Below are positions 8,655-17,213 of a stretch of DNA of 64,000 nucleotides, in pieces (positions within the stretch are counted from its first letter, which is position 1; every line of letters begins with the position of its first letter). Both the position numbers and the translations under genes were made by a program. The DNA comes from Betaproteobacteria bacterium Ga0077526 (GTDB lineage: Bacteria > Pseudomonadota > Gammaproteobacteria > Burkholderiales > Ga0077523), in assembly GCA_001464765.1 (NCBI GenBank), contig LNDV01000015.1, forward strand, positions 62,001-126,000. The letters are read 5' to 3'. The notes below the pieces were generated by a model. It saw nothing but the letters and a program-made list of their open reading frames with translations. It was not told the DNA's origin and made no database searches.

Positions 8655-9137
8655 ATGAAACGTTTTGCCCCGTTCACTCTCCTCGCGGCCGCACTGTTTG
8701 CCCTGGTGCCCGCCGTGCAGGCCGCCCCGAAAGCCCGCATCGTGGAGTTCGGCGTGTATTCCACCGAGCCCGTTGCCAATCCTCCGGTGGGCACGCCCAT
8801 CGGCCGCTATCAGCTGCTCAAGAAGACCCGCAAGATCCCGCTCAAGGTCGGCGTGCGTTTCGGCTTCTGCGCCGAGATCGAAGGCATCGAGATGGAGGGC
8901 CGCTACACGCTCACCGAGATCGTGCGCCATCCCTTGACCACCCAGCCCAACGGCATCGAGAGCGCCGGCTGGAATGTGCCGCGCATGCTGAACGTGGCCG
9001 AAGGCAAGGGCATCTGGTGCGGGAGCCACGTGTTCAAGGAAGCCTGGGAGCTCGTGCCCGGCAAGTGGCGCTTTACCGTGGGTGACGGCGACGGCGACAT
9101 CCTCATTGAGGAATTCGAGACGGTGAAGGCGCAATGA
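8655..9137 (+). CDS. Small exported protein, DUF3859-like
   Basis: This 160-residue protein has a signal peptide of about 23 residues (MKRFAPFTLLAAALFALVPAVQA, shown here only by its start and end: MKRFAPF ... AVQA), so it should be periplasmic. The mature part starts with RIVEFGVYST and has two cysteines (FGFCAEIEG and IWCGSHVF). It ends with an acidic stretch, VGDGDGDILIEEF. I believe it matches the DUF3859 group, with moderate certainty; no function is known. It sits 81 bases after parE, and its stop overlaps the parC start by four bases (ATGA), so it is translationally coupled to parC. That is an odd place for a secreted protein. Confidence 0.75.
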   Translation: MKRFAPFTLLAAALFALVPAVQAAPKARIVEFGVYSTEPVANPPVGTPIGRYQLLKKTRKIPLKVGVRFGFCAEIEGIEMEGRYTLTEIVRHPLTTQPNGIESAGWNVPRMLNVAEGKGIWCGSHVFKEAWELVPGKWRFTVGDGDGDILIEEFETVKAQ

Positions 9138-11617
9138 CGAAGCCCGGTGACGAGCAGGGCGATCTTTTCGCGGCGGCACCGGCCGATGCCGAGCCGGTCG
9201 CCGAGACGTCGGTGACCGTGCCGGACCCGGCGCCCGAAGTGGCGGAGCCCATGCCGGCGGAGGCGGGCGAAGGCGATGGCGGCAACGGGCGCATCCCGCC
9301 GCACTTCGCGCCGATGGCCCCGGAGTTCGGCGACACGCTGCCGATCGGCCGCTATGCGTCGCTGCAGTATCTCCAGTACGCGATCGCCACCGTCAAGGAC
9401 CGCGCGCTGCCGCGCGTGGGCGACGGGCAGAAACCCGTGCAGGGCCGCATCCTGTACTCCATGTGGCAGACCGGCACGCGGGCCGGCACCAAGCGCAAGA
9501 AGTCCGCATCCGTCGTCGGTGACGTGCTCGGCAAGCTGCATCCGCACGGCGACCAGTCGGTGTACGACGCGCTCGTGCGTCTGGCGCAGGACTTCACGAT
9601 GCGCTACCCGCTCATCGACGGCGAAGGCAACTTCGGTTCGCGCGATGGCGACGAGGCCGCGGCCTACCGCTACACGGAAGCGCGCCTCACGAAATTCTCC
9701 GAAGTGCTGCTGAGCGAGATCGATCAGGGCACCGTGGATTTCGCGCCCAACTACGATGGCACCACCGAGGAACCCACGGTGCTGCCGGCGCGTCTGCCGG
9801 TGCTGCTGCTGAACGGCGCTTCGGGCATCGCCGTCGGCATGGCCACCGAGATTCCGAGCCACAACCTGGTGGAAGTGAGTCACGCCGCCATCGCGCTCAT
9901 CCGCGATCCGTCGCTGGACATGGCCGGCATCATGCAGCACATCCACGGGCCGGATTTTCCCGGCGGCGCGCAGATCATCACGCCGCGGTCCGAAATGCTC
10001 GCGGCTTACGAAGGCGGCCGCGGATCGGTGCGGGTGCGTGCGCGCTGGACCATCGAACGCCTCGCCCGCGGGCAGTGGCAGATGGTTGTGACGGAACTGC
10101 CGCCCGGAACCTCCGCGCGCAAGGTGCTGGAGGAGATCGAGGCCCTCACCAATCCGCAGGCCAAGCCGGGCAAGAAGTCCCTCACGCCCGAACAGCAGCG
10201 CGAGAAGCAGCTGATGCTCTCCATGCTGGACAAGGCCCGCGACGAATCCGACCGCACCCATCCCGTGCGTCTGGTGCTGGAGCCCAAGACCTCCCGCATC
10301 GACGAGACCGAGTTCGTGAATCTCCTGCTCGCGAAGACGAGCATGGAAGGCAACGTCCCCATCAATCTCGTCATGGTGGGCCTCGACGGACGCCCGCGCG
10401 GCAAGTCGCTCCGGGAATTCCTGGTGGAATGGACGAGCTTCCGCCTCGAGACGGTCCGCCGCCGTTCGCAGTACCGGCTGGAGCAGGTGCTCGATCGCAT
10501 TCACGTCCTCGAAGGGCGGCTGCTCGTGCTGCTGGACGTCGATGCGGTCATCAGGGTGATCCGCAACGCCGACGATCCGAAAGCCGAGCTGATGGCGGCC
10601 TTCCCGCTGTCGGACCGTCAGGCCGAAGATATCCTCGAGATGCGGTTGCGCCAGCTCGCGAAGCTGGAGCACTTCAAGCTCGAGAAGGAACTGGACGATC
10701 TGCGCAAGGAACAGTCGGGCCTCGACCGCGTGCTGGGCTCGCGCAAGGAACTCGAGAAGCTCGTCATCAAGGAGATCGAGGCCGACACGAAGACCTTCGG
10801 CGATGCACGTCGCACCATCATCGAAGTCTCCGAGAAGGCTGTGGCCGCGGCGCCGGTCGTCGATGAGCCGGTCACCGTCATCTGCTCGCGAAACGGCTGG
10901 CTGCGCGCGCGACAGGGGTGGGAGGTCGAGCCGTCCTCGCTGTCCTTCAAGGAAGGTGACAGCCTCGGCGTGCTGATGCGCGTGCGCACGGTCGATCCCG
11001 TGGTGTTCCTCGACTCCAAGGGGCGCGCCTACAGCGTCGAAGCTTCTGCGCTGCCGTCCGGACGGGGCGATGGTGTCCCGGCTTCGTCGCTCATCGATGT
11101 GCAGGAAGGCGCGAAGATCCTTCACTGCCTCTCTGGCAAGCCGGACACGCAGGTGCTCGTGGCTTCCACCGGCGGCTACGGGTTCCACACCCGCCTGGCC
11201 GACATGATCTCCAACCGCAAGGCCGGTCGCGAGTTCATGACGCTCGAGAAGGGCGAGACTCCGCTGCCGCCGGTCGTGTTCTCGGAGGCGCCTGGCAACT
11301 ACGTGGCCGCACTCGCCGACAACGGCAAGCTGCTGCTCGTGCAGCTGACGGAGCTCAAATATCAGGCGAAGGGGCGAGGCCTCATCCTGATGGGGCTCGA
11401 CAAGGGCGAGACACTGGTCGCGGTGGGTGTGTCCGACCAGCCGCGCCTCACGGTGCTGGGCATCGGGCGCGGCGGCAAGGAGAAGGAGATCGAGATGAAG
11501 GCGAAGGACCTCGGTCACTATGCCGGCAGCCGCGCCAACAAGGGCCGCGTGCTGCCCGAGAAGGTGAAGCCGACCGCCCTGCGCATGGCCGGGAAGCCCT
11601 CGCCGGGCGGCAACTGA
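9134..11617 (+). CDS. parC: DNA topoisomerase IV subunit A
   Basis: The 827-residue product is the DNA cleavage-reunion subunit that pairs with ParE. The first 45 or so residues are an acidic, low-complexity extension. The breakage domain begins near PIGRYASLQYLQYAI, with KRKKSASVVGDVLGKLHPHGD, the quinolone-pocket region in GyrA/ParC. The catalytic Tyr is Tyr180 in AAAYRYTEARLT. The C-terminal half has beta-propeller-like blades, including a degenerate GyrA-box-like region, as expected for ParC. It starts inside the stop of the upstream gene (ATGA). A GC-rich hairpin separates its stop from the convergent thioesterase gene. Confidence 0.96.
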   Translation: MTKPGDEQGDLFAAAPADAEPVAETSVTVPDPAPEVAEPMPAEAGEGDGGNGRIPPHFAPMAPEFGDTLPIGRYASLQYLQYAIATVKDRALPRVGDGQKPVQGRILYSMWQTGTRAGTKRKKSASVVGDVLGKLHPHGDQSVYDALVRLAQDFTMRYPLIDGEGNFGSRDGDEAAAYRYTEARLTKFSEVLLSEIDQGTVDFAPNYDGTTEEPTVLPARLPVLLLNGASGIAVGMATEIPSHNLVEVSHAAIALIRDPSLDMAGIMQHIHGPDFPGGAQIITPRSEMLAAYEGGRGSVRVRARWTIERLARGQWQMVVTELPPGTSARKVLEEIEALTNPQAKPGKKSLTPEQQREKQLMLSMLDKARDESDRTHPVRLVLEPKTSRIDETEFVNLLLAKTSMEGNVPINLVMVGLDGRPRGKSLREFLVEWTSFRLETVRRRSQYRLEQVLDRIHVLEGRLLVLLDVDAVIRVIRNADDPKAELMAAFPLSDRQAEDILEMRLRQLAKLEHFKLEKELDDLRKEQSGLDRVLGSRKELEKLVIKEIEADTKTFGDARRTIIEVSEKAVAAAPVVDEPVTVICSRNGWLRARQGWEVEPSSLSFKEGDSLGVLMRVRTVDPVVFLDSKGRAYSVEASALPSGRGDGVPASSLIDVQEGAKILHCLSGKPDTQVLVASTGGYGFHTRLADMISNRKAGREFMTLEKGETPLPPVVFSEAPGNYVAALADNGKLLLVQLTELKYQAKGRGLILMGLDKGETLVAVGVSDQPRLTVLGIGRGGKEKEIEMKAKDLGHYAGSRANKGRVLPEKVKPTALRMAGKPSPGGN

Positions 11618-11643
11618 CCCGCGCCCGCGCTACCCGCGCGGGT
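11617..11643. terminator. Hairpin between convergent parC and thioesterase genes
   Basis: ACCCGCGC (11617-11624) and GCGCGGGT (11636-11643) are perfect complements separated by 11 bases. The hairpin sits exactly in the 29-base gap between two convergent stop codons, so it could serve as a bidirectional terminator. No T tract follows on either side, so termination is inferred from position. Confidence 0.5.
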
Positions 11644-11646
11644 GCG

Positions 11647-12069
11647 CTACTTCCTGCTGGCTTTCGCAGCGAGCCGGGAATCGAAGCGGGCGCGATCGAT
11701 CACGAAACGCTCGTGGCGCCCACGCGAGATCACGTCGACGCCGTCGTGCGCTTCCACCGTGAACACCAGCTTCTTGCCTTCCACGGCGATCAGTTCCACC
11801 TTCGCAGTCACCGTCAGACCCGGCGGTGTTGCGGCTTCGTGACTCACGTCGATGTGCGTGCCGACGGTCTGCTCGGTCGGCCAGTCGAGGTGCGGCATGA
11901 TCGCCTTCAGGCAGGCCCACTCCAGAAATCCCACCATGAAGCCGGTCGCGAAGACCTCGGGCATCGCCTGGAACTCCTCCGCTTCCGGGTATAGCGCGGG
12001 GACGGTCTTGGACAGCGGGACGGTGAACTTGTGTTCGTAGGTGATGCCGGGTTGCAGCGACGGTTTCAT
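11647..12069 (-). CDS. FlK-type (fluoroacetyl-CoA-like) hot-dog thioesterase
   Basis: The product has 140 residues. I chose the ATG at 12069 (MKPSLQPG) over an upstream in-frame ATG because it gives the family's usual length. The hot-dog fold protein keeps the catalytic set of fluoroacetyl-CoA thioesterase FlK at nearly identical positions: Thr42 (FATGF), Glu50 (LEWAC) and His77 (SHEAATPPG). FlK hydrolyses fluoroacetyl-CoA, but most relatives act on other small acyl-CoAs, so the substrate is unknown. The C-terminal half (EGKKLVFTVEAHDG, GRHERFVID) is the usual strand pair. It is a stand-alone cytoplasmic enzyme, convergent with parC. Confidence 0.85.
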   Translation of the reverse strand: MKPSLQPGITYEHKFTVPLSKTVPALYPEAEEFQAMPEVFATGFMVGFLEWACLKAIMPHLDWPTEQTVGTHIDVSHEAATPPGLTVTAKVELIAVEGKKLVFTVEAHDGVDVISRGRHERFVIDRARFDSRLAAKASRK

Positions 12070-12253
12070 GGGCAGTCGGAGGCCTGAGGAATAGGGGGCG
12101 CTTGCCGCGGCGAACACGCCCGCGCGGGCGGGGCCATGCGGGGAATGCGTGATAGGTGCCGCGAAGCAGACGAATCATCGCCCGAGTCCGCGGGCGATGC
12201 CAACCCGGGAGATTGCCCCGTCGTGCGTTTCGAGCCGCCGGGTGCCGGCGGGA

Positions 12254-13747
12254 TCAGGCGACGGCGCCGTCTGCGCGACGGTCGGTGAGGCTGCGAAGCC
12301 GCGCCGAAAGGCTCTGGAGTTCATCCGTCGCCTGGAGGGTCACGGACGCCGTTTCGTTGCTGAGGCGGGCGTGTTCGCCGAGGTCTGCCGCGCGTTTCTC
12401 CAGATCGACGGCTGCCGCGCTCTGCGTCGAGATGGTGCCGCACAGCGTCTCCATTTCCCGGGAGACGATCCGCGCGTTCTGCGAGGTGCGGACCAGCGAT
12501 TCGCTTGTGTCCCGCGCAAGCTGCATGCTGTGGTCGAACTCGCGCGAGGCCGTGGCCATGCTGTCGATCGCGGAAGACTTCGCGGTGTCGATCTCGGACA
12601 CCATCGCGGCGATTTCCGCTGTCGTCGAGGTCGTCCGTTCGGCGAGCTTGCGCACCTCGTCGGCCACGACGGCGAAGCCGCGACCGTTCTCCCCCGCGCG
12701 TGCCGCTTCGATGGCGGCATTGAGCGCGAGCAGATTGGTCTGCGCGGCGAGCGACTCGATCATGCCGACCATGTCGCGGATGCCGTCGGCCTTTTCGCCG
12801 AGTGTGGTGAGTGCCTGCGATGCACCGGTCAGATGCTCCGCTACCCGCTGGATCTCGTCGACGGCTTCCGACACGAGGGCGACACCGGCCTCGGCATTCT
12901 CCAATGTCTCACCGGTCGCGCGTCGCCCTTCCTCGCTGTCCTTGGCCATGGTGCCCATGCTTGCGGCCAGGGTCTGGATCGCACCGGCGATCTCGATCGA
13001 CGTCCCGGAATTCCTTGCGAAGGACGACGCGGAAGTGCCGAGCGTGCCGGCGACCAGTTCCAGTTCCCGGATTGCGCCATCGACCTCGCCCTGAAGGTTG
13101 CGGATGCGGTGGCCGGTGGTGAGCATCGAACGCAAGGCGGGCGAGTCTGCCGACTCGGCCGGGGGCAAGGACTCGACGCGCCCCTCCGCCACCTGGGTGG
13201 CCACGACGGCCACGCGGGCGGCGTTCACGGCTTCCGCCGCGAGGCTCACGGCCATGGCGCTCAGCAGGCCGGCCTCGAGCACGACGAATACGGCATGGAT
13301 CACCACGATCAGGAAGTTTCCGGTCTGTGGCAGCACGTACACGGGAGTTCCTGCGCCCTGCAGGAAATAGAAGCCCACGTGGTGGACGGCGATGACGCCC
13401 GCCGCCGCGACGATCGGTTTCCAGTCCCGATACAGCAGCAGGAACGCGAGGGTGACGAACACCGCGAAGTGCATTTCGAGCATGCCGCGCGTCTGATGGA
13501 TGAGCAGCGCCGTCATCACCATGAACATCATCCCCAGCGCGAGTCGCGTCACCAGATGGCCGCGGAACGAGTGCGTCAGGAAAGCAGCGAGTGCAACCGT
13601 CGGGACGGCCACGGACAGGAAGCCGCCCCATACCCCGTAGCCGATGGCGAGTCCCAGGCTGGTGAGCGCCATGAGGCCGATGACGGCCAGGCAGAGTTTG
13701 TCGCCGGCAAGCCGGCCGGGAAGAAGCGGATCGCTGGAAGTCGTCAT
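12254..13747 (-). CDS. Methyl-accepting chemotaxis protein with membrane-embedded sensor
   Basis: The 497-residue receptor starts at the ATG at 13747, which overlaps the stop of the 66-aa gene upstream (ATGA). The first about 190 residues hold some five or six hydrophobic helices (for example [20 protein letters not shown] and [14 protein letters not shown]) with only short loops. It therefore has no large periplasmic ligand domain; the sensor is probably in the membrane. The cytoplasmic part is a long coiled coil ending in the conserved signalling tip around [18 protein letters not shown] and [13 protein letters not shown], which contacts CheA/CheW. No clear HAMP domain is evident. The ligand is unknown and no other chemotaxis gene is nearby. 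Confidence 0.9.
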   Translation of the reverse strand: MTTSSDPLLPGRLAGDKLCLAVIGLMALTSLGLAIGYGVWGGFLSVAVPTVALAAFLTHSFRGHLVTRLALGMMFMVMTALLIHQTRGMLEMHFAVFVTLAFLLLYRDWKPIVAAAGVIAVHHVGFYFLQGAGTPVYVLPQTGNFLIVVIHAVFVVLEAGLLSAMAVSLAAEAVNAARVAVVATQVAEGRVESLPPAESADSPALRSMLTTGHRIRNLQGEVDGAIRELELVAGTLGTSASSFARNSGTSIEIAGAIQTLAASMGTMAKDSEEGRRATGETLENAEAGVALVSEAVDEIQRVAEHLTGASQALTTLGEKADGIRDMVGMIESLAAQTNLLALNAAIEAARAGENGRGFAVVADEVRKLAERTTSTTAEIAAMVSEIDTAKSSAIDSMATASREFDHSMQLARDTSESLVRTSQNARIVSREMETLCGTISTQSAAAVDLEKRAADLGEHARLSNETASVTLQATDELQSLSARLRSLTDRRADGAVA

Positions 13748-13944
13748 GGGCGTGATGCCGTGTCGAAGTTCGGGGCAGGGGCCGGCCGCGACAGGCATAG
13801 CGTGTCCCGGAGCGCGTCGTCGTACTCCAGTCGCCAGAGCAGCGTCAGGCTGCCGGCCAGCCAGATGGCGACGGCGGTCCACGCCAGTGCCGCGCGCGGG
13901 CGGGTCGCGGCCGTCGTGATCTTGGGGGTGCGTCGGTCTTGCAT
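13744..13944 (-). CDS. 66-aa single-pass membrane protein overlapping the chemotaxis gene
   Basis: The product has 66 residues with a basic N-terminus (MQDRRTPK) and one transmembrane helix (about residues 19-39, [20 protein letters not shown]). A short periplasmic or cytoplasmic tail follows. Its TGA overlaps the ATG of the methyl-accepting protein by four bases, which implies translational coupling and argues that it is real. It might be an accessory of the receptor. I recognise no family. Confidence 0.55.
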   Translation of the reverse strand: MQDRRTPKITTAATRPRAALAWTAVAIWLAGSLTLLWRLEYDDALRDTLCLSRPAPAPNFDTASRP

Positions 13945-14153
13945 GTCGTCCGCCGTCAGGCGGGTGTCGGTCTCGGAACGAACAATGTCGGTGAAATATT
14001 CCCGAACTTGAGAACGCCGCGATGATCGGGCCGATCTGTTCGCTTTTCGTGAGGGCTGGCGAGTCGAGTGCGGCCGGGTTCAGGTAGGCTCGGAAGCCAG
14101 CCGCGATCAGGCGTGCACCGAGGCGGTGCGAAGTGTCCCGATGGGTATGGGGT

Positions 14154-14660
14154 TCAGGGCGGATTCGGTGTCCCGACGGGGACCGCCGGATCGTCCACGC
14201 ATCGGACGACTGCGGTCGAACCTGCGGCGCCGTATCTCGCGCGGCAGGCGGCGATCCGACCGGCCTGGTCCGCCGGGTAGGACTCCAGCTTCGCGTTCGC
14301 CGCGAACTCGTCATCCATGCAGGCCCGGACCGCGCCGAGGCCCCGGCTGCCCGCCCGCTTGTCGCACCGCGAGCGGATCGCCCCGGTGGATGGCGGGTAG
14401 GCGGCAAGCGCCTGCGCGGCGGCAAGTTCTTCCTTCACGCACACGTCGATGGCTTCCGGTCCGAACTCGCCCATCTGATAGATGCACCAGTAGACGACCT
14501 CGGCCTTCGTGTCCTGTTCGGACTGCTGCGCGGCCCACGCGGGCGCGGCGAGCAGCAGCAGAAGCGATGCGACTAGGCGTGCCCACGATTTGCAGGCGTC
14601 ATCCGGCGTTTCCCTGAGGGCGAATTGGCGCGTCGCGGAGCGGTCGTACGGGGAGTGCAT
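14154..14660 (-). CDS. Exported Cys-repeat protein, unrecognised
   Basis: The product has about 168 residues from the ATG at 14660; the true start is uncertain because about 28 residues precede the hydrophobic core of the signal peptide ([17 protein letters not shown]). The mature part carries a degenerate tandem repeat of about 37 residues. Segments such as [16 protein letters not shown] and [16 protein letters not shown] are each followed by a further Cys and then C-x-DD. Six to seven evenly spaced cysteines suggest disulfides in the periplasm. It is a stand-alone gene with no informative neighbour. Function unknown. Confidence 0.65.
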   Translation of the reverse strand: MHSPYDRSATRQFALRETPDDACKSWARLVASLLLLLAAPAWAAQQSEQDTKAEVVYWCIYQMGEFGPEAIDVCVKEELAAAQALAAYPPSTGAIRSRCDKRAGSRGLGAVRACMDDEFAANAKLESYPADQAGRIAACRARYGAAGSTAVVRCVDDPAVPVGTPNPP

Positions 14661-14832
14661 CGGGCAAGTCATGACGGAGAACCACGAAGAGACGCATTGG
14701 CTGCGGGGACTTCGAGTGTAGCCGGTCCGAACGGACGTCTGAAGACCACGAATCCTGTCACGTGACGGAAATGCCTCGCGCATAACGTCGATCCGCAGAG
14801 TCTTGCATCAAATCAAATCGAGGGAGACCACC

Positions 14833-16038
14833 ATGAAGTCAGTCCGTTCCGCCATCGTTCTGTCCCTGCTGGCAATGACCGCCACTTCCGCCCATGCCTG
14901 GAATACGCTGGACGGCAACCGTCCCATCGTGATCGGGCACCGCGGGGCCTCGGGCTATCTGCCCGAGCACACGCTGGAATCCTACGCGCGGGCGATCGAG
15001 CTTGGCGCCGACTACATCGAGCCGGACCTCGTCTCGACGAAGGATGGATTCCTGATTGCCCGGCACGAGCCCAACATCACGAACACCACCAACGTGAAGA
15101 ACCTCGCCCAGTTCGCCGATCGCAAGCGGACCATCGCCGGCGGCAATGCGATGGTCGTCGACGGCGTGCAGGAGGAGGGCTGGTTCGCCTCGGACTTCAC
15201 GCTGGCCGAGATCAAGACGCTCCGCGCGATCCAGACCCGCGGTCGCAACAACGCCTTCGACGGTCTCTACGAGATTCCCACGCTCGACGAAGTCATCACG
15301 CTCGCGAAGACCCGCTCCGCCCAGACCGGTCGCACCATCGGCATCTATCCCGAAACCAAGCATCCGACCTTCCACGACAACCTGGGTCTGTCGCTCGAGG
15401 AGCCGCTCCTGCAGTCGTTGAGCAACGCCGGATGGACCACGGCCTCAGCGCCCGTCTTCATCCAGTCCTTCGAAAGCGCCAATCTGCGCGAGCTGAACGG
15501 GAAGACCGGTGTGAAGCTCGTGCAGCTCATGGACGCCAACGATGTCAACGCCAATGGCTCGATGGATCTCACCGCGCCCTATGGGCAGCCGTACGATTTC
15601 GTGGTGGCGGGGGACACACGGACTTTCCTGGATCTGCTGAGCGCGCAGGGTCTGGATTTCGTCGCGACCTACGCCGATGGCATCGGCCCCTGGAAGCCCT
15701 ACCTGCTCAAGACCGTCGTCGACGGGACGGACCGTGACGGCAACGGCGTGCTCGATGCACGGGACCGTCTGGTCGTCGGCAGCACCGGTGTCGTCGAGGC
15801 CGCGCACGCGCGCGGTCTGCTCGTCCACACATGGACGTTCCGCAACGACAACATCGGCTACCAGTTGGCCGCCGCGACGCCGGGCGAAGAGTACGAGGCC
15901 TACTACGCGCTCGGTGTGGACGGGGTGTTCTCGGACTTTCCCGATACGGCGGTAGCTGCGATTCCGGAACCGGAAACGTACGCACTCCTCGCCGCCGGTC
16001 TGGGACTCATCGCGCTGCGAGCACGTCGCCGTCGCTGA
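14833..16038 (+). CDS. GlpQ-like glycerophosphodiester phosphodiesterase with PEP-CTERM sorting tail
   Basis: The product has 401 residues; the ATG at 14833 follows AGGGAGA. A signal peptide (about residues 1-22, ending SAHA) is followed by a GDPD TIM barrel with GHRGASGYLPEHTLESY, IEPDLVSTKDG and ARHEP. The histidines and acidic residues in these are the catalytic and metal-binding set of GlpQ, which cleaves glycerophosphodiesters to glycerol 3-phosphate and an alcohol. The C-terminus is a textbook PEP-CTERM signal: IPEP at residues 377-380, a hydrophobic helix (TYALLAAGLGLIAL) and a basic end (RARRRR). An exosortase should therefore cut it and direct it to the cell surface or matrix. The exosortase gene itself is not in the window. 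Confidence 0.93.
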   Translation: MKSVRSAIVLSLLAMTATSAHAWNTLDGNRPIVIGHRGASGYLPEHTLESYARAIELGADYIEPDLVSTKDGFLIARHEPNITNTTNVKNLAQFADRKRTIAGGNAMVVDGVQEEGWFASDFTLAEIKTLRAIQTRGRNNAFDGLYEIPTLDEVITLAKTRSAQTGRTIGIYPETKHPTFHDNLGLSLEEPLLQSLSNAGWTTASAPVFIQSFESANLRELNGKTGVKLVQLMDANDVNANGSMDLTAPYGQPYDFVVAGDTRTFLDLLSAQGLDFVATYADGIGPWKPYLLKTVVDGTDRDGNGVLDARDRLVVGSTGVVEAAHARGLLVHTWTFRNDNIGYQLAAATPGEEYEAYYALGVDGVFSDFPDTAVAAIPEPETYALLAAGLGLIALRARRRR

Positions 16039-16045
16039 AGCAGTC

Positions 16046-16083
16046 GCGGTATCGGGCGGCGTGCCGACGTCGCCCGATGCCGC
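16046..16083. terminator. Hairpin between two convergent genes
   Basis: GCGGTATCGGGCG (16046-16058) pairs with CGCCCGATGCCGC (16071-16083) over 13 bases, with one G-U wobble and a 12-base loop. It fills the 50-base gap between the phosphodiesterase stop and the stop of the convergent barrel gene, so it probably works for both. There is no T tract. Confidence 0.6.
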
Positions 16084-16088
16084 GGTCC

Positions 16089-16634
16089 TCAGAACCCGAT
16101 GCCCACCCCGAAGCGGATCACCCATGGGCTCGAGTACGGCGACGGATTGCTGTAACCCGAGTAGCTCAGGTTGTAGAGCACGAGAGCGAACATGGAGGCG
16201 TTGCTGCCGATCGGCTGCGAGATGCCCCCGCCCGCGAGCAGGCTCGATACCCCGGTGCGCTGCTTGGACTGGGCGGACGTGTAGTACTGGAAGCTCAGGT
16301 ACTCGTACTCCGCGTGCACGAACGCCGGGCCGAACACGCGATAGCGCGCGAAAATGTTCGTGCCGTAGTCGGTGGTCGACAGATCGCGGCTGAAGCGGGT
16401 GTCGTTGCGGTAGCGGTATTGCAGCCCCGCACCGATGGAGAAGTCGTCTGTCAGCCGGTAGCCTGCAAACGGCGAGACGTTGACGTAGGTCGCATCGCCG
16501 AAGCCGAGTCCCACACCGCCGCCGAAGAACCAGCGATCCATGCTGGACGAGACGGACAACTGCGCCGCGGCAGGCAGCGCGTGACTCAGCGTGGCGGCGA
16601 CCAGAAGCGTTCCAAGCGCGTGAATTCGGGGCAT
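16089..16634 (-). CDS. Outer-membrane beta-barrel protein
   Basis: The 181-residue precursor has a signal peptide of about 24 residues (ending PAAAQ). The rest alternates in short aromatic-rich strands: FGGGVGLGFGD, FAGYRLTDDFSIGAGLQYRY, FVHAEYEYLSFQYY. It ends in phenylalanine (FGVGIGF), the usual BamA recognition end. The size suggests an eight-stranded barrel of the OmpW/OmpA-like superfamily. Function unknown; it could be structural or a small pore. It is convergent with the phosphodiesterase and divergent from the MaoC gene. Confidence 0.82.
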   Translation of the reverse strand: MPRIHALGTLLVAATLSHALPAAAQLSVSSSMDRWFFGGGVGLGFGDATYVNVSPFAGYRLTDDFSIGAGLQYRYRNDTRFSRDLSTTDYGTNIFARYRVFGPAFVHAEYEYLSFQYYTSAQSKQRTGVSSLLAGGGISQPIGSNASMFALVLYNLSYSGYSNPSPYSSPWVIRFGVGIGF

Positions 16635-16745
16635 GACGTTATCCTCGTGAAGTCGATGGCGCCGATCTTGCCACGACCGGAAGCCCGCCAGCGATGCGGT
16701 GGGCCATAATCACCGCTCCCCGATACTCTCCGCAGCGAATCCGCC

Positions 16746-17207
16746 ATGCCGCGCCGTGAATTCCAGTCGTTCGATGAACTGATGCCTCTCGTCGGTACCG
16801 AGGTCGCCGTGAGCGACTGGGTCGACATCACCCAGGAGCGGATCGACAAGTTCGCCGAGGCGACCGGCGATCATCAGTGGATCCACGTCGATGTGGAACG
16901 CGCGAAGCGAGAGTCACCCTATGGCACGCCGATCGCGCACGGCTTTCTGACGCTATCGCTCCTCGCGAAGTTCTCGCAGGACACGTTCGCGTTTCCGAAC
17001 TCGCGCATGGGCGTCAACTACGGCACCAACCGGGTCCGCTTCACGGATGCGGTTCCCGTGGGCAGCCGCCTGCGCGCGCGCTTCGTTCTCGGCAAGGTGG
17101 AGCGCATCGATCGCGGCGTGCAGATGGTGTGGGAAGTCACGATGGAGCGCGAAGGCGCCGCCAAGCCCGCGATGGTCGCGGAGACGATCACCCGGCGTTA
17201 CGACTGA
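16746..17207 (+). CDS. MaoC-family (R)-specific enoyl-CoA hydratase
   Basis: The 153-residue product is a single hot-dog MaoC dehydratase that hydrates trans-2-enoyl-CoA to (R)-3-hydroxyacyl-CoA, as in PhaJ. The hydratase-2 motif is complete: ATGDHQWIHVD, with Asp and His as catalytic residues, followed by TPIAHGFLTLSLL. A CATAAT box lies at 16705-16710, about 35 bases upstream. The product could feed polyhydroxyalkanoate synthesis or fatty-acid breakdown. A hot-dog thioesterase and an acyl-CoA dehydrogenase lie just downstream, so the area is CoA-ester themed, although the DOPA-dioxygenase-like gene in between faces the other way. Confidence 0.9.
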   Translation: MPRREFQSFDELMPLVGTEVAVSDWVDITQERIDKFAEATGDHQWIHVDVERAKRESPYGTPIAHGFLTLSLLAKFSQDTFAFPNSRMGVNYGTNRVRFTDAVPVGSRLRARFVLGKVERIDRGVQMVWEVTMEREGAAKPAMVAETITRRYD

Positions 17208-17213
17208 ACCCGA

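Noticed and set aside
6567..9179. An 870-codon antisense frame over parE, and a similar one over parC (8903-11518)
   Set aside because: Both fully overlap highly conserved topoisomerase genes and show no domain.
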